The notes below the pieces were generated by a model. The model was not told where the DNA came from and did not search any database. It worked only from the letters and a program-made list of their open reading frames with translations. From Hypericum androsaemum (Eukaryota; Streptophyta; Magnoliopsida; Malpighiales; Hypericaceae): a DNA stretch of 64,000 nucleotides. Shown here in pieces: positions 1 to 9,979 of the stretch. Within the stretch, counting starts at the first letter, position 1, and each line of letters begins with the position of its first letter. Where the stretch lies: positions 558,001-622,000 of the forward strand of contig OZ023198.1 of assembly GCA_963995505.1 (NCBI GenBank), read 5' to 3'. The translations under genes were made by a program, and so were the position numbers.

Positions 1-546
1 TATTGTGGCCTGAATTAGATGTTTTTGCTTATGTTGTTGACTGAAACAACAGAGCTAGGTCTCGAGTGTTGTGGGGAGAGAGTTTTTTTAATCTGTAAAT
101 TTTATTGATTGATCAATATATAATTTTCTTCCTTGATTTGGTTTTATCTTTTTTTAGAAACAAAAGTGCATAACCAAAAGAGCTACTAGCGAGTGTCCTC
201 TCTCTAACTCTCGTCTCCTTAAAGACAACTTATCGCTTATAAGGTAATACAACTGTCACAGTTGGCGCGCCACATCACTCGAAAAACTATGTTAATGTCT
301 AGGTAGCTGCCCTAGTCGCTAAGTGTCAGGTCAAACAAAATACAGTATGCGTCTTATACATTTTAAACTACATGTGAAAAATTACTCCTAAAAAATCATA
401 TGTGAAAATTGACCAAGCTACAAGTACTAAAATGAACATCTTACAAAAAAAGTTTTGACTCATTTTTATGAGTTTTAAACTAGAGAATACTGAAGCGAAA
501 AAAGACCATATCACACGGTAGTAAAAAACTACTTGTTCCTAATATA
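1..546. other. intergenic, no gene seen
   Basis: AT-rich sequence with no open frame that resembles a protein. It could hold the far 3' flank of a gene outside the window, but nothing supports that directly. Confidence 0.4.
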
Positions 547-555
547 TATATTTTT
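547..555. repeat. 9-bp target-site duplication, left copy
   Basis: TATATTTTT, repeated at 1957-1965 on the other side of the MULE. Confidence 0.75.
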
Positions 556-1956
556 GGAAAAAATTACGCTCAGGTCCTTGTAGTTTGGCGTCCCTCCCCC
601 TAGATCCTTGTATTTCTAAAATCTATACTGACGTCCCTCGACTTTGATTTTAGATATTCTCGGGTCCATCGCTGACGTCATCCGATATTTTTTGTCATTG
701 AAATGACAAAAATACCCTTTAGCAAAAAAAAATAAAGTCTCGTCTTCTTCCCTACCCATCTTCTTTCCTAGAATCAAAATCAACAAATCAAGAACTCCTT
801 GCAAATCAAAAAATGGCACCATTAAATGAACCAATACCCAGATACAACATCAAAGACATCAACTTTAACGCAATCCGCCAATACCCAAAAACAAACAAAT
901 TAAAAAAACTCATGAACTTACAAAATTAAATGAACCCAGATAAGGAAAATTACAAAAATGGGAAATGAACCCAGAAACAGTATATTCCTCTTCCTCCTCA
1001 TAATCGACATACTTGTCTTCGTCATTAACATCCTTGCCTTCTTCCACTTCATCCCCACTAACCTCACCATCTTCAAAGATCAAATGTCGTCCCACTCTCC
1101 GTTGCTATCGAGGAAGACGACAACGAAGACGATGAAGTGAGACGGTGCCGGTTCGCGAGGAGAATACGACGCCGCTTCATCGGCAGATCCGTGAACAACA
1201 AGCTGTTCTCCTCGTCGACCCGCTTCATTGGCCCCTTCTCTTCCTTGTCATCAGTTGCGGTGAAGCACAGCCCTCGAGGAGGCGCAGCGGCGGCGGCGGC
1301 GAAGAACAACCCTCCTTGTTGGAGCCCCATCTGGGTTCCCTCTTGAACTTGGTCTCTTTTGACATCGAGTAGAGCCATCGGCCCCTTCTCTTCGCCGGCT
1401 CGTCGTCGGCGTCCTCACCATCGGCTCACCGTCGGTGTCGTCGTTAAGGGCGAATCTTCCAGGTCGTCGGCGTTCAAAAATTGGGGTGATGAACCCTAAC
1501 TTCAAAAATTAGGGATTTCCTCCCAAATCGACCCAATCTCTCTCTCTCTACAAGAAATCGACACAATCCCCAAATCTAACCCAATTAAGAAGCCCGAAGT
1601 GGGACTGGAGACGATGGATGGTGGTGCGGCTCCTAGAAAGAGGAAGAAGAAGACGGCCGATGGATGATGTTCGATAGTGCTTGGTTGTCGGTGGGGTGTT
1701 CTTAGTGGCCTTAGCATTCTTACATTTTTTTTTATTGGGTGAGTTTGATTTGGATGGATCTTTGGAGAGGAGGAAGGGGATGTTTTTTTTTTTTTCTGAA
1801 GGGTATTTTACAAAATTGGAAAAAATAACTGCTGACGTCAGCGAGAGATCCGAGAATATCTAAAATCAAAGTTGGAGGATATCAGTATAGATTTTAGAAA
1901 TGCAAGACCCTAGAAAGTGTGACGTCAAACTACAGAGACTTTAGCGTAATTTCCTC
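556..1956. mobile_element. non-autonomous Mutator-like element (MULE)
   Basis: Long terminal inverted repeats of about 120 bases lie at 556-680 and 1830-1956; both contain the reading GACGTC...TTTGATTTTAGATATTCTCGG in opposite orientations. The element is flanked by the same 9-base target duplication, TATATTTTT, at 547-555 and 1957-1965. Long inverted repeats plus a 9-base duplication are the hallmark of the Mutator superfamily. The 1401 bp interior encodes no transposase. A GC-rich block at about 1130-1480 stands out from the AT-rich surroundings and could be a captured host fragment (Pack-MULE style), but I could not name a source gene. The right end lies only 144 bases before the prefoldin start codon. 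Confidence 0.85.
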
Positions 1957-1965
1957 TATATTTTT
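1957..1965. repeat. 9-bp target-site duplication, right copy
   Basis: TATATTTTT, matching 547-555. Confidence 0.75.
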
Positions 1966-2100
1966 TGGGGTACCCGGTCTGTATAATTTATTTCTCAAAT
2001 AGCGAAAAGAAAGAGACGACTTCCCTTGGTGTTGTGGAATTCATTCTTCTTCTTCTCCCTCCTTGAAATTCCCCGTAAGCTTCTTCTTGTTGAATCAGCA

Positions 2101-3763
2101 ATGCAACAGGTTAGTAGCTGGAAAGCCCTCTTTCTAGTTTATCCTCTTCTCTTCTCTTCTCTTCTCTGTTAGTGAATAAATACTTCTTCTTCTTCTTCTT
2201 CTTCTTCTTGTTCTAGGGCGGAGGAGGAGGAGGAGGAGGGGGATCAGAAATCCAAGTGACATGGGAGGACCAACAGAACATCAACAACTTCGGGAGGTTG
2301 AATAACCGCTTCCACGAGCTAGAGGACGAAATCAAACTCGCCAAGGCAATTTCCACTTAATTTTTTGTCTGGTTTCTGTTTTGGGGTTTTTTTTTCCATT
2401 GGAGTTTCGGGTGTTTCCAGATTGGGTTTATTGAAGAATTTTTGTAGACAAAGGTTTGTGCTTTTCGGTTAATCAGAATTGGGTGCTCGTAATTTTTTGG
2501 GTTGGATACGTTGTAACATGGTGTTAAAGTGGGTTGATCTGTGCTTGCACGACTCAATGGGTATCAAAGCGGGTATTGCCCGTGACAAAGGTTAGAGCTT
2601 TTTCGGTTAATCAGAATTGGGTGCTCGTAAGGTTTTGGGTTGGATATGGATATTATAACATGGTATCAAAGCGGGTTGATTTCATGCCCATTATTGTGCT
2701 CGCACGATCCCCATTTCAAAGCCCATGCGAATTCTGCTCAATAGGTCTCGTTTGAGGGGACAGAATTATAGCAAGAGTAATGAGCTTGTTTATAAGTGTG
2801 GAAATCCACCTACCATTGTCTTAAGGATTTGGGTTGGATATAGAGATTCTAACATATTTGGGAGGCATCGAAAGGAAAGCGAGGCTGGCATTGCAGTGAA
2901 CTAAGTTATTTCTGATGATTGAATGGTTCTGTGCACTTTGTTAATGGATGATCTGAGAGAAGTATATAAGTGAATGGTGGTGACACTGAGAAAGATGCGT
3001 CTTTTCCTTCTTGAGTAGTGTTTGAATCACATCTTCCCTCCATGCCATAATCACATGTTCCCTCTCTAGGTCATGTGGAAAAGAGGTAGGACTGGTCTTG
3101 CTTGAAGTTCCACTGGTGTATGTGTGAGGAAGCTATTCCTTGCTCCAGTGCAGTTCTTACATTTAGTAGGTTTGAATTTAGCCAATTCTGGTTCATTAAC
3201 TTGGCAAAATCGGACGAGGAAGCTGGCGAACTGGTCTTCTCTCGTTATCATGTACTTCTTAGATGATAAGTTTCACTATAGATCATCTAGATGACAAGTC
3301 ATATGGTTCAAAAGAAGTCAAATTTCTTCCATGTTTTTGGGGACTAGTTGTTTTGCTAAAGAAGTTTATGGACTTTGTTCCTTGAGTGATGCTATGCTGC
3401 TTCTTTTCCTAACACTGTTTTGCCTTTATCTCTCTGTTTTTTGCTTTGTTTTGTCTTCCTTTATATTTTCTTCCCTCAATCTTTTTGTTCCTTGTTCTGT
3501 AGGAAACCAATGAAAATTTGGAGGATGCAAGCAATGAGTTGATTCTGACTGATGAGGAGGTCGTCCGCTTCCAAATAGGCGAGATCTTTGCTCATGTTCC
3601 CAAGGAAGAAGTCGAGAATAGGATAGAGGAGATGAAAGAAGCGACTAGCAAGAACCTGGAAAAACTCGAGGAAGAGAAAGAATCCGTACTCGAGAAGATG
3701 GCTGAACTAAAGAAGGTTTTGTATGGCAAGTTTGGTGACTCCATTAACCTGGAGGAGGACTAA
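2101..3763 (+). CDS. PFD4: prefoldin subunit 4
   Basis: Beta-type prefoldin subunit of the cytosolic hexamer that hands unfolded actin and tubulin to the CCT chaperonin; the Arabidopsis homologue is also known as ABI3-interacting protein 3. Exons are 2101-2109, 2217-2345 and 3503-3763, giving 132 residues, close to the usual size of about 129. The start codes MQQ followed by nine glycines, then [20 protein letters not shown] and [12 protein letters not shown]; the last exon continues [15 protein letters not shown] and ends SINLEED, both strongly conserved in plants. N- and C-terminal coiled-coil helices flank the beta-hairpin segment around [15 protein letters not shown]. Intron 2 starts with GC (AAG|GCAATT) instead of GT, and the frame requires this site. 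That intron also carries retroelement-like repeats (about 2450-2850). The tiny 9-base first coding exon is supported by frame and by the MQQGG start known from the family. Confidence 0.93.
2450..2850 (+). repeat. LTR-retroelement-derived repeats in PFD4 intron 2
   Basis: Two direct copies of a segment reading GGTTAATCAGAATTGGGTGC occur about 135 bases apart (about 2467 and 2603). Both continue into ACATGGT(A/G)T(C/T)AAAG(C/T)GGGTTGAT, close to TGGTATCAGAGC, the primer-binding site copied from initiator Met tRNA in Copia and TRIM elements. Related text follows at about 2790 and 2835. Confidence 0.55.
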
Positions 3764-4350
3764 TTGGTGGTCAGTTTCTGTTAGTCCATTCATCTTTGAT
3801 TTGGTGGGAGTACAACAATTCTGCTAGCTTTCTCTGGTTTTTTTTTTTGGAGAAGACTGTTGGCTTTCTTGAATATGTTTAGTTGAAGTGATTTCTAAAA
3901 CTTGCTAGCAATTATCTCGAGTAAATTTAATTCATTGTTGAAGAGCTATGGAATTCAGTTTGATCTGCCATCCCAGCAACGAATATCTAGAAGGTTGATT
4001 CTATGTAATTAGGTAAGGAAGTTTTGTTCCAATACGTCGGGTTCTTTAAGAAATAATGTTCCAGTAATTTCGGGTTGTTAATGTAATACATATTTGTAAC
4101 GGATTAATATTTGGACAGCACAAAAATCCAAAAGACAAAGATAACGTAGAGCCAAAGAAAGACAACCACCAGTTCTCTTCCCCAGCAACAAACGTACCGT
4201 ACATTGTACAGTACAACCAAGAAAGAGAGACAGACAACCACCATAGACATAGTCTCATAGATGATGAGAAAGAGTAATATCTTTGTTGGGATCTGAGTAC
4301 CGTCGGGTCCTATCTTAGGTGACTCTCCGGTCTATGTATACACACCATTG

Positions 4351-5954
4351 ATGCTCGAGTATAGCAGTTTGTTGGGGCCAAAGATGCTCAAGCTAAGGAC
4401 ACTACCTCCTCCTCCTCTACTTCTATCTCCTCCTCCGGCAACCACTCAAAGCCAACAACTGCTCCTTAATCCCACACTCCGCCGCCACCTCCTCCTTGCT
4501 CTGCTCTCCACGTCCATTTCCTTGTCCCCTTTAACCACCCCGCTCTCCGATGCTCGCGGCCTTTTCCAGATGCCTCCCGTCCGCCTCACCAACCGGTAAG
4601 CTCCCTTTACCGGTATCAGAGCGGGTTGATGCTTGTTTATAAGCGTAGGAAATTCTCCAAACTCATACAGGTATTACTTGGTGAGAGCTGGAGAGTCAGA
4701 ATACGAGAGCCAAGGGATCATCAACACCAACCCGGTTGCGAAAACTTCGGTCGATAATGGCCTCTCCGAGAATGGAAAGAAGCAGACGGTGAAATCCGCT
4801 TTTGATTTGAAAGCTATGGGGGCTTGTGCTAATGGCTGTTGGATTTGGCCTTCTATCACTCAGAGAGCTTATCAAGCAGCAGAGATTGTTGCTGCTCTTA
4901 ATGGCATCAGCCGAAGGTATTGTGAGCAATGTCGAGTTTTTCGAACGAGAGATCGAGGACGACGACTCATTAGACTTTAGTCTTGTAGTGCAGCATTTGG
5001 TGCTCTTGCTTCTCAGATTGATGCTAAACAAGAGCAAGATTTGGTCTTCTGTTTGTTGCAGTTATATAGTTCCGGAGTATAGCTTCTTGGATGCTCGTGG
5101 TTTGGGCGCTTACGAAGGCAAGAGCTTGGATGCCGTTTCTGAGGTAAGAGCTTTGTGTTGTTCCTCTGTTATATGGAAGATAGTTAGCAGTTGCATTATG
5201 GTGAAAGCATTCATTACCTGGGAGCTAGGCGGTGCAAACTTCGGTTCATTGTGCCTGTAGATTGTTCCGTTGCAATCGCTGAATTCATGCCGTGAAGTCA
5301 TAGAAGAGTCTCATTGAGTGCCTCCCGAATCTAGTTAGGAGTCCGGTGTTAAACATTGTGGCCGAGTTCTGCAAGTATTCTTGTTCGTATTGCACAGAAA
5401 GATCCCGTGGAGCGATTAAGCGATATGGCCGAATTCTGCAAGTTTTCTTGTTGGCAATGCACAGAAAGAATAGGTTATGCTTTATCTGTTAAGGAAGTTC
5501 TGCAGAGGAAAACCGTTTCATATGAATCAATCTGCAGGTGTATGCATCAGATACGATCTCTCCAAGAAAGAAGCCACCTCCTATCGATGACGGGACCCCG
5601 AATGAAAGTGTTTACGATGTATTTGTTCGTATCACTCAACTAATGTCCATTCTTGAGACCCAGTACTCTCAAGAAACAGTTGTTATAGTGTCTCCGGATT
5701 CTGATAACCTGACTATCCTGCAAGCTGGTTTAGTCGGGCTCGACCTCCGGAGGTAATCAAGTGTTGTCTATCTTTTCGAGTTGAAAATGCGAATTCTCCG
5801 CATGACGATCTTTTCTTCTTGTTGTTGGCACAGGCATAGAGATCTTTCATTCGCGCCCGGTGAAGTCAGATATGTTGATCCCAGCAGTATACCGACTTAT
5901 AAACAACCTGCATCAGCTGTATATAAATGCAGAAACCCTCCAACATGTAATTGA
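4351..5954 (+). CDS. phosphoglycerate-mutase-like protein, histidine-phosphatase fold, probably plastidial
   Basis: Five exons: 4351-4595, 4671-4916, 5062-5143, 5538-5752 and 5834-5954. They give 302 residues from the first ATG, or 291 if the second in-frame ATG at 4384 is used. The N-terminus is rich in Pro, Leu and Ser with a hydrophobic run (LLLALLSTSISLSPLTTPLS), fitting a plastid or thylakoid targeting region. The body matches the plant 'phosphoglycerate mutase family protein' I remember: YYLVRAGESEYESQGIINTN, GCWIWPSITQRAYQAAEI, YIVPEYSFLDARGLGAYEGK, VIVSPDSDNLTILQAGLVGL, IPTYKQPASAVYKC. The catalytic RHG motif reads RAG, and the usual second histidine (SHG context) reads SPD, so I infer it is not a standard phosphatase or mutase. 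Substrate and pathway are unknown. Intron 1 (75 bases) looks retroelement-derived. Confidence 0.87.
4596..4670 (+). repeat. 75-base intron resembling a retroelement primer-site repeat
   Basis: Between a GT donor and a CAG acceptor, the intron contains GGTATCAGAGCGGGTTGATG followed by CTTGTTTATAAGCGTAGGAAA. The same phrases recur in PFD4 intron 2 (2667-2690, 2788-2805) and near 34945. Most of this intron is therefore repeat-like. Confidence 0.5.
5359..5468 (+). repeat. two-copy tandem repeat, 67-base period
   Basis: 43 bases starting TGGCCGA(G/A)TTCTGCAAGT recur at 5359-5401 and 5426-5468 in intron 3 of the phosphoglycerate-mutase-like gene. They are non-coding. Confidence 0.7.
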
Positions 5955-7668
5955 GACTATCCCTTCATTCTGATTCACAGAGATTGCCAAACCAAAAGGT
6001 AATGTCAATCTTTATTCTACACCGGAGGTGAAAAGCTCTTTTATGTAGTTATTATGCACTCATGATCTCCCATCAGACAATCACTCGAATTTAGACTAGT
6101 TCGGTCTCGCGCCAAAGGGCAATTGGCCTAGCGACATCCGGTCTCGCTAGCCATTCCGAGTGTACGGATTTATTGGCCCTCCTGCTTGCTATGCGACATC
6201 ATGAGCCTACTTGAATTTATAAACTCTCTTTATCTTAACATTTGCTTGGATTCTCAAAATGGTGCCAAAAAATTTTGAGACTCTTTTTAACCTCATGAAC
6301 GGTCGTCATAAAACAAGGAGATTTGCTCTTTACTGAATATTTGCAAAGATGAAAGCGGGATGAGATGAGCGGCCGTCCATGTATAGACCAACAACTACTG
6401 ATCTGATCATACTTTAGAAAAGATTTGAATTTTTCATAGCCGAGTATTAATGAATGGTGAGCTGCATTCTTTATTAAGAATATGATTGAAGGTTCGACAA
6501 GAAGAAGCTACACCGATTCCATTGCAGTTTACATGTAGTCTAATGGCAGAAGATGGTTTGGAGGAACAGGTTCTATGAGAGGTAAAGGAAGAAATAGAAA
6601 TGCCGGAGGTATAGGAGTTACATACTCTATAAATATGACACACACACAATAGAAGTTCACTCCAAAGAACAAAACAACACTAGAACACAAATACGATACG
6701 AAAAACACTAAAATAGACAAAATCGATGAGTGTCATCACTCGGATACCAAACGATGTGCCCGGGATGCAAAGATGTTGGTACATTGCTGGCTTTTTGTCA
6801 TTCTTGATGAAAAAAACCAACGGAGGAAGAATGTTATGATTCTCGTTATATAAGTTAGACTCGCCACACTCTATAAAGATGAAATGAAAGTGATACAAAT
6901 TAGATAATTCGCTCACAATTTTCTTTAGTGGTATGTTAACTTTGACAAGAATCTCTTTTCGCTAGAAAATAATTGATTAAAAAACTAAAAAATGGTAAAT
7001 TACTGAAGAAATAATGAAATTATAAAAGAAATCTGTGAATACCCCTTTCTTTCTTTCTCTGTCTCTTCTTAATTTTTCTAAGGACTGTCCTCGCTAATCG
7101 ATGATCAACCACCGACACCCATTTTGTCCTCACGGGACTTATAATTGTTCGACGAAGTTATGAACTGAATAAACTTGCAGCTTGGTCACCAAATTGAAGC
7201 ATTTGGTGCAAAATTGAAAAATGTAAAACTAGAGGAACTAAAATGAGAGAATGTTTCTTTCTTTCTTTCTTTCTTTCTTTAAACAAGCAAAGGAAAGGAT
7301 GGTAGAAATTGACGCCGTCGGTTAACGCCGTACGATCGTCCTTCACCTTGCTCAACTCCTTTTTCTTCTTCTTCTTCTTCTTCATCTTGTTGTTGTTGTG
7401 GGTTTTGCTGCAGGTCTGATGGGTTCTTCCAACTTCTTTCCTTTTTTGTTAGTTGGGACGAAAGTGGTTCTTCCTTAACCACTCACTATTTTCTCTTCTC
7501 TTCTCTTCTTTTAGAATAATTGCAATTAATTGCAATTAATTGTATTGTTTTAATAAGTTTGGACTAGTTAGTCTGTCCTTCTCTTGTAGCTGCTACTTTT
7601 TTCTAGAATGTCGTGTTCCTTTCTATATCAGTTAAATCTTGCTCAATGTGTTGTTATTATTTCTTCAG
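5955..7668. other. intergenic, no gene seen
   Basis: Begins with the probable 3' UTR of the upstream gene. About 6070-6300 is less AT-rich and may be a retroelement scrap. A TATAAATA-like box near 6630 has no open frame after it. Simple repeats are (TTTC)n at about 7255-7280 and (TTC)n at about 7363-7385. Confidence 0.4.
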
Positions 7669-8655
7669 GGATTTTGGCTGGCAGCAAAGACATGCCCGCT
7701 TTGTTGGAAGAATATGTGTTCTCTCCGTTCTTTCTCTCATGAAGGAGGATCCATTTCTCTGGGCTTGGACAGTGATTGGTACACTCTGGTTCGCACGGGC
7801 CAAAGTTTTCTTTTTACCTTGCAAATCGGTGTTGGTCGACAGTTTTTTTTATTTGTGTAAATTGTAATGACAGGATAGTGTTTACATTTCTGGCAGTTGC
7901 CTGACGGAGGTAAAAAATGGGGCTTTCTCATTTGTCTGCTTTTCAGCTACTGTGGACTCCTTTGTGTTGCCTGCTTGTCTATCGGAAAGGTGGATTCCGA
8001 TTTTGTAATTTATTTCATGCGGCTCATACTGATTTGTTACCTCTCTCTCTCTTTTTCTCTGTGTGTAAGAACGACGTAAGTTTGCTGGTAATCCTCATTA
8101 CATTTACTCTACTACTTGAGTGGATAACGCGAAGAAAAGCCCTCCTATTACGTGCACAGCAGGGCATTCCTGTGTCCGAATTTGGGGTAAGGAAGGATCA
8201 TGTTACTTCTTAGTTTGCCGAATCTGTTTTCTAAATCTTCTAAAGAAGCACCGTTGTCAAGGTCTTGGTAGATATGATTCGGGTACCAGATTGGGCATTT
8301 GAAGCTGCAGGGCAAGAAATGAGAGGCATTGGCCAAGATGCAGCTGCATACCATCCTGGGCTTTATTTGACTCCTACTCAGGTAAGTGCATGTTTAGCGG
8401 AAGTATGTTCTTTTGCCGATACTCTGACTGAAGCTGCTGCTATATTTATGATAGAATAGAAAAAGGACTACCTAGAACAGAACAGGCAAAGAGCTTGCAA
8501 CCTTCTAGCCAGAGCATCTGTTGAGGTCTCCTGGTGGTACTGATATTGACTTAGAGAACATGGGGACTGAAGTTGTACCCTCGGCAACCACAGGACCGAC
8601 GGCCTTGCACAGCGTTCCCTCTAGTGGTCACGTTGTTGAGCGCGTACCTCAATAA
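7669..8655 (+). pseudogene. broken SIS3-like RING E3 ubiquitin ligase, RING exons missing
   Basis: Four consecutive exons match plant SIS3 (SUGAR-INSENSITIVE 3), a membrane RING-type E3: 7669-7804 (RHARFVGRICVLSVLSL..., then PFLWAWTVIGTLWF), 7897-7989 (KKWGFLICLLFSYCGLLCVA, a membrane segment), 8121-8186 (RRKALLLRAQQGIPVSEFG) and 8262-8381 (VLVDMIRVPDWAFEAAGQEM through YHPGLYLTPTQ). Their splice sites look intact. The next block (about 8489-8655) matches the extreme C-terminus (GGTDIDLENMGTEVVPSATT ... VVERVPQ, then a stop) after a frame break. Only about 107 bases separate it from the LTPTQ exon, so the exons for the C3H2C3 RING finger are absent. The first transmembrane exons are also not seen upstream. 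I infer a truncated duplicate; a RING-less membrane peptide is possible if it is transcribed. Confidence 0.82.
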
Positions 8656-9956
8656 TTCAGGGGTCTCTCAATCTGCTTTAACCTGTTAACAACCAATATC
8701 ATTTTTGCTGACCTCCATTCCTTATCCAATGAACAAGATGTCGTGTTCGCTGAATGCAGTGTAGATTTTCGGACATGAAGCTCGTTTGATGGTAAAGAAA
8801 ATGTGTCCAGTTTTGTCTCTGGCAGTGCTTGTATGTTTCACTAATTGTAATGACTGTGGAGAAGGATTTATTCTTGCAAACAAGTATCAGATAGCTTTAC
8901 AAGGCTGGACGATGTAAACAAGAGGATATATTAACAGTCGGTCAGATTAGGACCCTTCAAGAACATTGCAGGATAAAACTCAATAATGGAGCATATATTG
9001 ATAAGAGGTTTCTTTTTATTTTTTGGTTTAACCAATTAGTATATGATGGTTTAACCAATTAGTATCTGGTCTATTGAGTTGACTAATCCAATTTTGAGTA
9101 GGATTTTTAAAAATTGGCAAAGCTCTTCTAACAAAATACTCTAACTCAAGATCTGGTAAATTTAGAACAAACTCCCTAATCTATTGTTCTAATTGTCTGT
9201 TGATAACAGGTTTCTTATGGTGGTTGATTTAGTATTTATAAAAAGGCAATGACTGGTGCAATTAATACAATAGTTCTAAGTGTTAGGTGTCCGTAGAAAG
9301 GAAAAGGTTAAAGAGGAACTTGTTCATTTCCCCAAAAGAAATCCCACTTGCTAAAAAAGTATTGAAGAATATTACATTTGGCTAAATATAGCACATTTGT
9401 TTGTGATGGTTTTAACGTGTAATTAACAAGTAATTATATGTTAAAACTTGATTAATTAACAAATTAATTCGTTAAAAATAAATCACTTATTTGTTGAAGC
9501 AAGAGGTCCACAGGTTCGGGTCTACAATGTCTTCGTGCCAGTCGAATTACGATCCTCTGTGGTCAGACCGAACACTAAGCAAGTATTTTATTCCTATTAT
9601 TAACAGAAAGAAAGGAAAAATTATCTAACAATGAGTCGGCAGATGATGCTCCAAAAAGTTAAAGAGAAGCAGGTGGACTTTGATTTCTCTGAATTAAAAA
9701 ACGTATTCATCTTAATTTAGTATATTAAATATAAATCTAATCTTTAATTTATTTATTTTTCCAAAAAAAAAAGAGACGAATCTCGTAACGTTCCAGACTC
9801 TGAATTGTAGGTTCCGATACTGAAACATTTTTTTTAAGTTCCGAATGCGATTTCATCCTGCCATAACCTTCTAACCGGCGATTTCGAACGGTAATCATTG
9901 TAGGTTACCGAACCAGGGTCTTGGCTGAAATAAACCATCCTCCACTTAAGAACTGA
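8656..9956. other. intergenic, no gene seen
   Basis: Starts with probable former 3' UTR of the SIS3-like copy, then AT-rich DNA. A short tandem repeat, GGTTTAACCAATTAGTAT, is present twice at about 9024-9065. No open frame resembles a protein. Confidence 0.4.
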
Positions 9957-9962
9957 CACGTG
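9957..9962 (+). promoter_or_regulatory. G-box (CACGTG)
   Basis: A palindromic CACGTG lies 17 bases before the CASP-like start codon, within ACACGTGT. G-boxes bind bZIP and bHLH factors, but this position is probably inside the 5' UTR, so its role is uncertain. Confidence 0.35.
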
Positions 9963-9979
9963 TAACTAATTCCTCGCAA

